A DNA stretch of 64,000 nucleotides, taken from positions 1 through 64,000 of the forward strand of contig CAVSWT010000031.1 of assembly GCA_963731745.1 (NCBI GenBank), given 5' to 3'. The DNA comes from CAVSWT01 sp963731745 (GTDB lineage Bacteria > Bacteroidota > Ignavibacteria > Ignavibacteriales > Ignavibacteriaceae). Of this stretch, positions 52,920 through 61,660 are shown piece after piece (positions within the stretch are counted from its first letter, which is position 1; each line of letters begins with the position of its first letter). The notes beneath the pieces are model-generated. The model saw only the letters and a list, made by a program, of their open reading frames with translations, ran no database searches and was not told the DNA's origin. The position numbers and the translations under genes were made by a program.

Positions 52920-54499
52920 TTGAAATCTTCTAATTTAAATTTGATAAATGTATTTCCATTCTTAAGTGCCTGTTTATGGCATGAAGAACATTTTAATTTT
53001 TGATGTGCACCCGCTAAAGAAAATCTTGTTTTATCATGATCAAATTTTTCCGGTTTCCAATCATTATAAGCATGGCATTTTCCACAATCGGTTTTTCCAT
53101 TAACTATAAATTGACCAAAATGAATATCTTTATGACATCCTTCGCAATCAGATTTTAAAGAAACAAATTTGTAAGCATACCTTGAATCTGCCATTTCAGT
53201 TTTATCTCTATGACAGTCAGCGCACTTAACATCTTTATGCTTTCCAAGCAACTTGAATTTTGTTTTATCATGATCAAAACTAATGCTGCTCCAGCTTTCA
53301 GTTTTATGGCATACAGTGCAATCATCATCAGGCATAAAGTTTTTTGTAATTTCACCTTCATGAATATTTTTATGACAGTCGATACATTTTTCACCGATGT
53401 TTTTAAAATGCCAATCTTTGCTTTTATGATGGCATGCTTCACAGGGAATTGCTAAATGTCCTCCACTAAGTTTGAATTGTAATTGATTATGCTTGTCAAT
53501 TGTAAAAAGAGAAGGATGAAATCCCAATTCATTATGACAATTGTTACAATCCATAATTACATTTTTCACCTTGAACTCGCCTTTATGATAGTCTTCATGG
53601 CAATCAGTGCATCTTTTATATTTAAGCTTATATTTAATCCCACGTTTATGGCAATCCTTGCAATTAACGATTCTATGTTTTCCTACCAAAGGGAAATTTG
53701 TTTTATCATGATTAAATGATCCCTGGTTAATGCTTTTAAAAGAGGTTGTACTATGACAGCTTTGACAATCCTTCCCGAATTTTCCCTTATGAATATCTTC
53801 ATGACACGATTCACAGCTTGCAAAATCAATTCCCGTAAATTTTTGAAAATCTTTTCCATTCCTTTTTTCTTTAATGTGGCACTTGATACAATCTACTTTT
53901 TGATGTTCGCCTGTAAGCTTAAATTTTGCAGTGTCATGATTAAAATTTACTGCCGGTTTAAAAGAATCATTTCCATGACATGATTTACAGTCTTCACCTA
54001 AGGATTTTTGATGTACATCTTCATGACATGAAAAACATGCAGTAACTAATCCTAAATAAGTTCCTTTCCTTTTTTTTAGTTCCGCGTCTTGTATAAATTT
54101 TGTTTGATGGCATTCTTCGCATTTTAATTTTGAGTGTTTTCCGTTTAATTCAAATTTTGCTTCTTTATGATCAAAATCTTTTTGTTGAAAATTGACAATT
54201 CTAAAATTTCTTCCATTATGTTCGCTATGACAATTCCGGCACTCTTTTATTTGAACTTTTTCCTGGGAGTGAAATCCTCTGTTCAAATTAATAAGTGTTT
54301 TAATTTCACTATGACAGTCCAAACATTTAGTATTTTCAACTTTTTCACCGAGCACATGGCACTTTGTACAATTGCTCATTCCTTCCAATTTGGCATGAGC
54401 TTTAGTTAAATCACCAGGGGAAATCTGTGCTAAAAGATTAATTGATTGCAAAAGCAAAAACAACAAGATAGATTTAGTACGATAAAACTTGCTCAACAA
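52895..54499 (-). CDS. Multihaem c-type cytochrome with about 20 CxxCH motifs
   Basis: A 534-residue exported protein (signal peptide FLLLQSINLLAQ) with 20 CxxCH motifs by hand count, from CTKCHVL near residue 44 to the final CAFCHSS at the very end. Blocks such as FNHDTAKFKLTGEHQKVDCIKCH and FDHDKTKFKLLGKHKDVKCADCH share the F-x-H...L-x-G-x-H-x4-C-x2-CH plan of the giant cytochrome, so the two are related. It is lysine-rich where the giant is Asn/Thr-rich. It lies between the flavoprotein and the giant gene and probably relays electrons between them in the periplasm. Confidence 0.93.
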   Translation of the reverse strand: MLSKFYRTKSILLFLLLQSINLLAQISPGDLTKAHAKLEGMSNCTKCHVLGEKVENTKCLDCHSEIKTLINLNRGFHSQEKVQIKECRNCHSEHNGRNFRIVNFQQKDFDHKEAKFELNGKHSKLKCEECHQTKFIQDAELKKRKGTYLGLVTACFSCHEDVHQKSLGEDCKSCHGNDSFKPAVNFNHDTAKFKLTGEHQKVDCIKCHIKEKRNGKDFQKFTGIDFASCESCHEDIHKGKFGKDCQSCHSTTSFKSINQGSFNHDKTNFPLVGKHRIVNCKDCHKRGIKYKLKYKRCTDCHEDYHKGEFKVKNVIMDCNNCHNELGFHPSLFTIDKHNQLQFKLSGGHLAIPCEACHHKSKDWHFKNIGEKCIDCHKNIHEGEITKNFMPDDDCTVCHKTESWSSISFDHDKTKFKLLGKHKDVKCADCHRDKTEMADSRYAYKFVSLKSDCEGCHKDIHFGQFIVNGKTDCGKCHAYNDWKPEKFDHDKTRFSLAGAHQKLKCSSCHKQALKNGNTFIKFKLEDFKCAFCHSS

Positions 54500-54538
54500 T
54501 CTTCCCTGGATGATAATCTTTAAATGAAAAATACCCGG

Positions 54539-55870
54539 TTAATGTTTTAAAACTACTTCACCAAATTTTTTGGTTATTCTGATTCCAATTTTTTCTAAGA
54601 ATTGTGTCGGTAATTCACCACCAGCAAAAATATAGACCAAATCATTTTTTATTTCTAACTCATTATTTGAATCATTTTTTTTAAGAATTACTTTGTCATC
54701 TTTTATTTCTTTTATACTTGAATTAAAAATGATATTTATTTTTCTGGATAATTTTGCTTCGGTTATTCTTTCTAAATTTTTTGGTTTAAGTCGCGAAAAT
54801 GAATCGCTTCGGTAGGAAATAGTTACATCGTTATTTTCATCCGCGAGTAAAAGCGCAGATTCAATCGCAGAGTCTCCTCCGCCTACTACAAGTATTTTAA
54901 AATCATGTAATAATTCAGGTTCCAATAATTTATAATATACTTTTTCTTTTTCTTCTCCCGGAACATTTAATTTACGCGGTGAACCTCGTCTGCCTATAGA
55001 TAATAAAACGGCGTCAGATGTATAAGTATCTTTATTGGTTTTTAAAACGAAATAACTATCTATTTTTTCTATTGATTCTACTTTTTCCTGCTCATTGATT
55101 GAGATGCTGTTTTTACTTAGGACTTCTGTCCACAATTCAAGTAATTCTGATTTTGAAGTTTCTGCAAGTTTCACCTTGCCATGAAGCGGTAAATCCATTG
55201 GCGAAGTCATAACGATTTTAGCTCGCGGAAAATTATATACCGTTCCCCCCAGACTCTCCTGTTCAATAGTTAAAAATTTAAGGTTGTTTTGTGCTGCGGT
55301 TAATGTTGCTGAAATACCAGCAGGGCCCGCTCCCACAATAATTAAATCATATTTTGCAGCTTTAGATTTTTGAACTTTTTTTACGATAAACTCAACAGCT
55401 TGTTTACCCTGAGCCACTGCATTTTTAATTAATCCCATTCCACCTAATTCACCGGCAATAAAAAGTCCCGGAACATTGGTTTCAAACTCGGGGCTTATAT
55501 GCGGTAAATCTACACCTCTTTTCTCAGTACCTATTACAAGTGTAATTGCTTCCATCGGGCAAGCATGAAAGCAAGCACCATGGCCTACACACCTGGAAGC
55601 ATTTATTGTTTTCGCATAGCCGTGAACAATTCCAAGAATGTCATGCTCGGGGCAAGCAGCTACACAAGCTCCGCTCCCTATACATTTTTCAGGATCAATT
55701 TCGGGATGCAAAGTAACAGGTTCATAAAAACCAAGTTCAATTGCTTTATTTATTTTTTGAGAAACGGTTTTATAATTTGAACTTTTTTTCCGCAGGTAAA
55801 AAAAGAGAATCGAAAGAGGGATACTCAGTACGAAAATGTATGAAATAATATTTTCTAAAAATACTTCCAT
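54539..55870 (-). CDS. Membrane-anchored ferredoxin/FAD-NAD(P) oxidoreductase
   Basis: One N-terminal transmembrane helix (IISYIFVLSIPLSILFFYL) precedes two ferredoxin-like motifs (CIGSGACVAACPEHD and CVGHGACFHACPMEAI, residues ~64-112). A thioredoxin-reductase-like part follows, with an FAD loop LIIVGAGPAGISATL and an NAD(P) loop ILVVGGGDSAIESALLL. In both iron-sulfur motifs the usual second Cys is replaced (Ser, His). The protein could pass electrons between NAD(P)H or ferredoxin and the cytochromes, on the cytoplasmic face. It starts the cytochrome sub-operon, 39 nt before the 20-haem gene. Confidence 0.85.
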   Translation of the reverse strand: MEVFLENIISYIFVLSIPLSILFFYLRKKSSNYKTVSQKINKAIELGFYEPVTLHPEIDPEKCIGSGACVAACPEHDILGIVHGYAKTINASRCVGHGACFHACPMEAITLVIGTEKRGVDLPHISPEFETNVPGLFIAGELGGMGLIKNAVAQGKQAVEFIVKKVQKSKAAKYDLIIVGAGPAGISATLTAAQNNLKFLTIEQESLGGTVYNFPRAKIVMTSPMDLPLHGKVKLAETSKSELLELWTEVLSKNSISINEQEKVESIEKIDSYFVLKTNKDTYTSDAVLLSIGRRGSPRKLNVPGEEKEKVYYKLLEPELLHDFKILVVGGGDSAIESALLLADENNDVTISYRSDSFSRLKPKNLERITEAKLSRKINIIFNSSIKEIKDDKVILKKNDSNNELEIKNDLVYIFAGGELPTQFLEKIGIRITKKFGEVVLKH

Positions 55871-56046
55871 TTACAGAATGAAATTAAATTGGTCTTTTAT
55901 TATTAATTGTTGCTAGTTAGCAATAATAAAGCCAACGCATACATCATATTTTTTAGTATTTTTTAAATAACCAATTTTAAATATAAGTAAAAATTGACCA
56001 GCACAGCGAAATTAATTCGCCACATAAGTGCTTGTGTAGAAATATT

Positions 56047-56658
56047 TTACAGTTTTTCTAGTGAAGATTTAGCTTGGCTGGCTGCTTCGGAATTTGGAAA
56101 TTCTTTGATAATATTTTCCCAAATTTCCCTACCCTTTTGCTTATTCCCTTTAGCTATTTCGATGGCTCCTAAATTATATAGTGCCTGATAATCTTTTGAA
56201 TTTAAACTAAGTATTTTTTTTGTTAGCTCTTCCGCTTTATTAAAATCTTGCTGTTCATAATAAATAAAGGTTAAGTCAAAATAAATATCTCTTCGCTTTG
56301 GATCAATCTTAAGTATTCTTTCGTAATATTGAATTGCATCTTTACCTCTATGTCCGGCAGTAAGGAGATCTGCGTATTGACGTAATTTTAAAGTATCATT
56401 TGGATGTTCTTTGATGTCTTTGTCAAGCATTTCAATTTGATGTTTAAATGCATTGTTAACGTTTTCTTTACTAGGTGCTTCTGATCCCGGAGGCTGCATA
56501 CCTTTATGAATTTCATCACTCGGCATTTTTCCGCTGTCTGTTGAAGAAGTAGTTTTTAGAGATTCGGTTGTTGGGCTATCTTCCTGAGAAACTATCACTA
56601 AAAATAAAATTGCAGCTATTGCAATTGCGGAATAAATATATGCAGGTTTAATTTTCAT
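56047..56658 (-). CDS. Membrane-anchored TPR protein of the cytochrome cluster
   Basis: A 203-residue protein has an N-terminal signal anchor (YIYSAIAIAAILFLVIVSQ) and TPR motifs: TLKLRQYADLLTAGHRGKDAIQYYERILKIDPKR, FDLTFIYYEQQDFNKAEELTKKILSL and ALYNLGAIEIAKGNKQKGREIWENIIKEFPNS. It resembles NrfG/CcmI-type TPR proteins that bind apocytochromes during haem attachment, a plausible role beside a cytochrome with ~91 haem sites; this is inference. It follows the cytochrome b gene by 13 nt. Confidence 0.8.
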   Translation of the reverse strand: MKIKPAYIYSAIAIAAILFLVIVSQEDSPTTESLKTTSSTDSGKMPSDEIHKGMQPPGSEAPSKENVNNAFKHQIEMLDKDIKEHPNDTLKLRQYADLLTAGHRGKDAIQYYERILKIDPKRRDIYFDLTFIYYEQQDFNKAEELTKKILSLNSKDYQALYNLGAIEIAKGNKQKGREIWENIIKEFPNSEAASQAKSSLEKL

Positions 56659-56671
56659 TTAAAAATATCTC

Positions 56672-57544
56672 CTAAAATATCCACTTATATCCAAAGGTAA
56701 TGGTAACAATAATGTGAACTAACATAATGACAAACATCGTAATAGCAAATGGCAAATGCACAATGTGCCAATATTTAAAGAGTTTTTGCGTTACTCTAAG
56801 TAATCCAATTCTTCGAGTTAATATTAATTTTGATTTTGAAATTTTGATTATCTCTTTCATTTGGGTTTTAGAATAACCTAACAACTTCATATTATTTTTT
56901 AAAACTTTTAGAACGGATCTAATTGCAAAAGAGTCTTTAAAAACAACCAGTATGCTTTGAGTCAGTGTTATGTTTTTATATTTTTGGAATGACTGCAATT
57001 CACTTAACTTAGAAATAACATTATCACCAACTTTATAGTCTAGTCTCAATTTATTTGTTAAGTCTTCGCTCATCGTATCAAGTTCTTTTATGCTCAATAC
57101 TTTTCCTTGAATAGTGTGAGGAATTTGTACGTATAAAAATCTTCCTACAACACCGCTGAGCACTACAGCAACCATACTCCAAAAACTGATTGCAACTATT
57201 CCACCGAATTTAAAAGCAGTATGATAAAGAACCAGAATAGGGCCGACAGTACACAAAAAAATATGAAACTCAAGCCAGTGTTTTAAGAAACCAAAATTCA
57301 TAAATTTTGTTCTCTTCCTAATCATGTAAATGGCTACGCCAATAATCATCATTAAAGAGCCGATTACACCAAAACCATGTCCCCAAATTCCGCTTGGCTT
57401 TAATGACATATGCTGAGAAAGAAAAACTCTCTCTTCAATCGGCGCATTATAATATTGATAGCCATTGAAAGCAAGCAGTGCGGTTACACCAATGCCGACT
57501 ACAAAAAATAAAGTTATATAAACACTGTGAAGTGATTTCTTCAT
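56672..57544 (-). CDS. Integral-membrane cytochrome b-like protein
   Basis: A 290-residue protein has about five transmembrane segments. Likely haem b ligands are paired His in membrane helices: WLEFHIFLCTVGPILVLYHTAF in the middle, and WHIVHLPFAITMFVIMLVHIIV at the C-terminus; HGFGVIG lies near the first loop. A soluble helical insert sits at residues ~160-240. The arrangement fits a diheme quinol-oxidising or -reducing module. Placed upstream of TPR, flavoprotein and multihaem genes, it probably links the quinone pool to the periplasmic cytochromes. Confidence 0.7.
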   Translation of the reverse strand: MKKSLHSVYITLFFVVGIGVTALLAFNGYQYYNAPIEERVFLSQHMSLKPSGIWGHGFGVIGSLMMIIGVAIYMIRKRTKFMNFGFLKHWLEFHIFLCTVGPILVLYHTAFKFGGIVAISFWSMVAVVLSGVVGRFLYVQIPHTIQGKVLSIKELDTMSEDLTNKLRLDYKVGDNVISKLSELQSFQKYKNITLTQSILVVFKDSFAIRSVLKVLKNNMKLLGYSKTQMKEIIKISKSKLILTRRIGLLRVTQKLFKYWHIVHLPFAITMFVIMLVHIIVTITFGYKWIF

Positions 57545-57605
57545 TTATAATTAGTAGATATTACTAAAAAGATTTCTTAAAATTCACCAAAGTGAATTCT
57601 TCGTG

Positions 57606-57908
57606 TCATTCGACTGTTTCAATAAGAGTGGTGTATCTTGAAGAATTATCAATCGTCATTTCGCTTATTTTATTGATCAGTATATTCATTCGTTCATTCT
57701 GATTGTCATCAAAATTTTCATATGCTTCTTCGGAACTAAACAAGTATACTTCCTGGAAATGATTTTTTTTACCTTTTACTTCGTAGATTGAATAATTTTC
57801 CAAACCCTCAGCTTTGAGAAGAGTTTTTAATTCTCGAGCGGTGGAAATAAATTCATTTCTTTTTTCGTCATTTATTTCATATTGAATTGAAAAGATTACT
57901 TTAGCCAT
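57606..57908 (-). CDS. Antibiotic-biosynthesis-monooxygenase (ABM)-like small protein
   Basis: A 100-residue protein (KVIFSIQYEINDEKRNEFISTARELKTLLKAEGLENYSIYEVKGKKNHFQEVYLFSSEEAYENF) has the ferredoxin-like dimeric alpha/beta barrel pattern of ABM-domain and related proteins. No catalytic residue can be named. It lies between dapF and the cytochrome b gene, 61 nt from the latter. Confidence 0.6.
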   Translation of the reverse strand: MAKVIFSIQYEINDEKRNEFISTARELKTLLKAEGLENYSIYEVKGKKNHFQEVYLFSSEEAYENFDDNQNERMNILINKISEMTIDNSSRYTTLIETVE

Positions 57909-57922
57909 TTGTTCTCCATTAA

Positions 57923-58792
57923 TTATAGAAACTTGTTTAGTAAAAATTCGCCTTTAAATACTGATTTTGCCGGACCGGTTAATGATATACCAATTATTTC
58001 TTTTTCATTTAATTTAAAATTAACTTTTAATTCATCGCCGCCTCGGGTAATTAATTTTATTGGCGGTTTTAAATTGTAATTCAAGAAACTTATTATAGCA
58101 GCAGCTACAGAGCCTGTTCCACAGGCAAGTGTTTCATCTTCAACACCTCTTTCATAAGTTCTAATTAAAATTTTATCATCTTGAATTTTAATAAAATTTA
58201 CATTTGCCCCTTCAGGCGATAAGTCCTGATGATATCTTATTTCATTGCCTAAATTAAATACTGGGAAATCATTTATATCGCTGTACTGTGATGAAATATC
58301 ATTCGGCTCTTTTAATACATCATCAATTTTAATAATAGCATGAGGTGAACCTGTATTTATAAAAGAAGTATTAATTAATTGTCCACTTGCGTTCATCTTA
58401 AAATTTAACTTCAAATTTTTTGGTGTATTCAAACAAAATTTAATTTCTTCTTCTGATAGAACCTCTCCCAGATAATATTCTCCATTAGAAATAAATTTTG
58501 CTTTACCCAAATTTAATCTGTCTGTATCATGTGCAAATTTAATTGCGCATCGAGCACCATTTCCGCATAAACTTCCGGTTGAACCATCTGAATTAAAATA
58601 TTCCATTACAAAATCATATTTATCAGAATCATAAACTGTGATTAATCCATCCGCACCAACGCCATTCCTTCTGTTACATAAGTTTTGGATTATTGCAGGA
58701 TTGAGTTCTATCTCTTCATTATGATTTCTATCTATTACGATAAAATCATTTCCTGCACCGCTCATCTTTGTAAAATAAATTTTTTTCATCAA
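57923..58792 (-). CDS. dapF: Diaminopimelate epimerase
   Basis: DapF interconverts LL- and meso-diaminopimelate for lysine and peptidoglycan. The 289-residue protein has MSGAGNDFIVID, the catalytic Cys76 in GSLCGNGARCAIKF and the second Cys in ETLACGTGSVAA near residue 225, with YERGVEDE between. It starts at MMKKIYF; either Met could be used. Confidence 0.95.
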   Translation of the reverse strand: MMKKIYFTKMSGAGNDFIVIDRNHNEEIELNPAIIQNLCNRRNGVGADGLITVYDSDKYDFVMEYFNSDGSTGSLCGNGARCAIKFAHDTDRLNLGKAKFISNGEYYLGEVLSEEEIKFCLNTPKNLKLNFKMNASGQLINTSFINTGSPHAIIKIDDVLKEPNDISSQYSDINDFPVFNLGNEIRYHQDLSPEGANVNFIKIQDDKILIRTYERGVEDETLACGTGSVAAAIISFLNYNLKPPIKLITRGGDELKVNFKLNEKEIIGISLTGPAKSVFKGEFLLNKFL

Positions 58793-59111
58793 GGTGCTAA
58801 TTTAGATTAATAAAGGCTTGATTTCAATAAAAATAATAAACAAAGATTTTATATTTCATGATAAATATCCATTATTTGGTATTTTGAATCTGTGCAAAGC
58901 ATAAAAGTAAATCTATTTTATTACATTCATATTCGGTTCAAAAACTCTGTATAACATTAGCATTTCTTCAATTCTTTATATTTTCAGATCAAGAATATCT
59001 CAAATATTAAGAGCGTAAATATATTAATATAATTATGATTTCCTTTAATTTTTATATTAAATCTTATTAAATTTGTGATCACGGTTCTTTCAATCATTAT
59101 TATAAGATTAG
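58793..59111. other. Intergenic region, AT-rich, nothing recognised
   Basis: These 319 nt between divergent dapF and the membrane-fusion gene contain no evident gene or strong structure. They presumably hold promoters for both directions. Confidence 0.6.
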
Positions 59112-60180
59112 ATGTTTTCTAACTCAGTTTTAAGACTTTTCTGGATAATAGGGGTGATTATTTTATGCATAATACTTTCACTTCTCATTAAGCTTCCATA
59201 CGACGTTAATATGCCTGGGAAAAATTTTTGCCTCTTCTGAATGGATTGTCCTCAAAGGAAATAATGGGCAGTTAATAACTCAATTGAACAACAGAGAAAG
59301 TGGTGTAGTTAAAAATTATTCAGTTCAAGAATTTGAACGCGGCGACAATGTTTCATTTACCACTCTTCCAATTTATGGCTTGGGTACAGAAGTTAAAACC
59401 AATGATACAATCGGGTATGTTTATTCAAATGAAATTCAAAGGCAAATTATTTTACTTAAGGGCCAGATTAAGATAGCAAGAGCAAATCTTCAACTAAACC
59501 TTTCCGGTGAAAAGGAATCTATTATAAATGAAGCTCAAGAAAATTTAACTTACCAAAAACGTAAGGCAGAGGAACAGAGAAAAATTCTAGCAAGGAAAAA
59601 AGCTTTATTTGAATCCAACCTAATTTCACAACAAGAATATGAAATCGCTGAAGGAACAGCGGCATTAAATGATATTGAAATTTCCATCGCAGAAGCACAG
59701 CTTAAATCAGCACTGTCAGGAGCCAAAAATCAGCAAGTTGATTTAATCAAACAAAAAATTAATGCTTACGAAGATGAAATTGCTGTATGGCAAAACAGAC
59801 TTTCAGATGACAAACTTATTTGTCCTATTTCCGGATTGATTACTCAAATGACTGACGGAGACACTTTATTTGTAATTTCGGATACAAGTGCTTTTGTCAT
59901 TTTAATTCCTATAAAACTTCAAGAGAAAGAATTTATTAAACCGGATGACATCATAAAAATAGAACTGCCGTTTGGACAGGGATATAGTGAAGCAAAATTG
60001 AAAACGATCGGGCATTCAGTCCACTATGTTTCTCGAACTCCAGTGGTTTATGGAACGGCAATTATTAACGATAATGCTAATAGGTTGATGCCGGACATGC
60101 TGGTAAAATGTTATATAGAAACCGGATCAGTCACAGTTTTTGAACATCTGAAAAGAATGATGAATCACAATATATTTTAA
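59112..60180 (+). pseudogene. HlyD-like membrane-fusion protein, one frameshift
   Basis: From ATG 59112 the frame gives a signal anchor (RLFWIIGVIILCIILSLLIK, PYDVNMPGK) and then stops at TGA. Removing one A from the A5 run at 59220-59224 continues into IFASSEWIVLKGNNGQLITQ and the long frame ending at 60180. The long part has lipoyl-like and coiled-coil segments (SIIAEAQLKSA-type helices, IARANLQLNLSGEKESIINEAQENL) and a beta-barrel with YGTAIINDNANRLMPDMLVKCYIETG, an adaptor layout of about 355 residues. It is followed after 2 nt by the VTC-domain gene. The combination suggests an envelope-export adaptor. Confidence 0.75.
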
Positions 60181-60182
60181 TT

Positions 60183-60956
60183 ATGCGTTTAGAATATAAA
60201 TATCTAATACCGATTGACCATATTAAAAAGTTTCGATCTGAAATAATACCATTTTTAGAATATGATAAATATGCAGTTGATAGAGCTGAAAAAGAATATA
60301 CTGTAAGAAGCATTTATTTTGACAACCGCCAGCTGGAATACTATCATGAAAAAATTGATGGTATCAAATCAAGAAAAAAAGTTAGAATTAGGGGATACAA
60401 TAAATTAGATGGAACCAACATTGTGTTTCTTGAAATAAAAAGAAAAAATGAAAATTTTATATCTAAAAATAGATCGCCAATATATTATAAAAATTTAGAG
60501 ACGTTGCTAGAGAACGGAAACATAGCTGACTTTGTGTTGTTCAGCAATTTAGATGACGATTACTATAAAGACGGGAAAATATTTTTTTATAATTATTTTC
60601 ATAAATCACTTAGGCCAACAACATTGGTCGTTTATGAAAGAGAAGCATACATCGGCAAATTTGATGAAAGCCTGCGCATAACATTTGACAAGAATTTGAG
60701 ATACCTGGCGTTTCCTAAAATTTGCGACTTATTTAATGATTCCGATTTAAAATTAGCAATGACAAATTATATCATACTAGAAATTAAATTTGCTAAAGGT
60801 TTTCCCGCTTGGCTGCAGCATGCTGTTACCAAATATGGACTTATCAGGCAGTCAGTATCAAAATATATTATTTGTCTTGATGCTTACGCAAAAATGCATC
60901 CATTGAATAACAATATTCGAGAAGCTTTTTCGAAGGCTGTGTTCATCCATAATTAA
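60183..60956 (+). CDS. VTC-domain polyphosphate polymerase-like protein
   Basis: A 257-residue protein has the VTC/CYTH-like tunnel-fold signatures: RLEYKYLIP at the N-terminus, then YTVRSIYFDNRQLEYYHEKIDGIKSRKKVRIRGYN, FLEIKRKN, TLVVYEREAYIG and YIILEIKFAKGFPAWL. Eukaryotic Vtc4 polymerises phosphate from ATP through such a domain. The basic and acidic residues lining the tunnel (R, K, E in these motifs) are retained. Bacterial homologues commonly sit beside DUF4956 genes, as here. Confidence 0.85.
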   Translation: MRLEYKYLIPIDHIKKFRSEIIPFLEYDKYAVDRAEKEYTVRSIYFDNRQLEYYHEKIDGIKSRKKVRIRGYNKLDGTNIVFLEIKRKNENFISKNRSPIYYKNLETLLENGNIADFVLFSNLDDDYYKDGKIFFYNYFHKSLRPTTLVVYEREAYIGKFDESLRITFDKNLRYLAFPKICDLFNDSDLKLAMTNYIILEIKFAKGFPAWLQHAVTKYGLIRQSVSKYIICLDAYAKMHPLNNNIREAFSKAVFIHN

Positions 60957-60976
60957 CGCTTAAAGGTAAGTTTGTT

Positions 60977-61651
60977 ATGATATCTGATTTTGAAAATTTT
61001 ATAAATTACTCACTTACAATTGGAGATGTTTTAACCAATTTGTTAGTTGCGTTAATATGTTCAGTTATTATTTCAATTTTCTATCGAATCACTTATAGGG
61101 GGCCTGGTTATTCTGTTTCATTTATAAATTCACTTGTTGTACTTGGGATGATAACTTCTATTGTAATTATGGTGATTGGTAATAATCTTGCAAGAGCATT
61201 TGGATTGGTAGGTGCCATGTCAATTATTCGTTTTAGAACAGCAGTAAAAGAAACCATGGACATTGTTTATATATTTTTCTCGCTTGCAATTGGAATGTCG
61301 GCTGGTGTAGGACTTCATATCATTTCAATAGCCGGAACTTTATTTGTCGGCACGGTAATTTTTATTCTTTCAAAAACAAATGCCCTTGCTATTGACGGTG
61401 AAAAATTTCTTCTTCAATTTACTTACTCAGGTCACGATACAAATGAAAACAGTCCTTTTTATCTTGTATTAAAAAAGTATTGCAGAAAAATTAAACTTCT
61501 AAACATAAAATCAATTTTAAATAATGGATCTGAAATTTCATACCATGTAAGCTTGCGGAATAAAAAACTTAATCAAGAGTTTATAAGTGAATTAGGCAAA
61601 GCGGAAGGCGTAAAACAAATTAATCTCTATTTTGATGAAGAGGTTTTTTAA
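60977..61651 (+). CDS. DUF4956 membrane protein
   Basis: A 224-residue protein has three or four transmembrane segments at the N-terminus (LTNLLVALICSVIISIFYRI, SLVVLGMITSIVIMVIGN, FSLAIGMSAGVGLHIISIAG) around the conserved motif ARAFGLVGAMSIIRFRTAVKETMDIVYIF. A soluble C-terminal domain of ~80 residues follows. DUF4956 proteins often accompany VTC-domain polymerases; their role is unknown, perhaps a channel or anchor. It is 20 nt downstream of the VTC gene. Confidence 0.88.
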   Translation: MISDFENFINYSLTIGDVLTNLLVALICSVIISIFYRITYRGPGYSVSFINSLVVLGMITSIVIMVIGNNLARAFGLVGAMSIIRFRTAVKETMDIVYIFFSLAIGMSAGVGLHIISIAGTLFVGTVIFILSKTNALAIDGEKFLLQFTYSGHDTNENSPFYLVLKKYCRKIKLLNIKSILNNGSEISYHVSLRNKKLNQEFISELGKAEGVKQINLYFDEEVF

Positions 61652-61660
61652 TCTTAAAGA

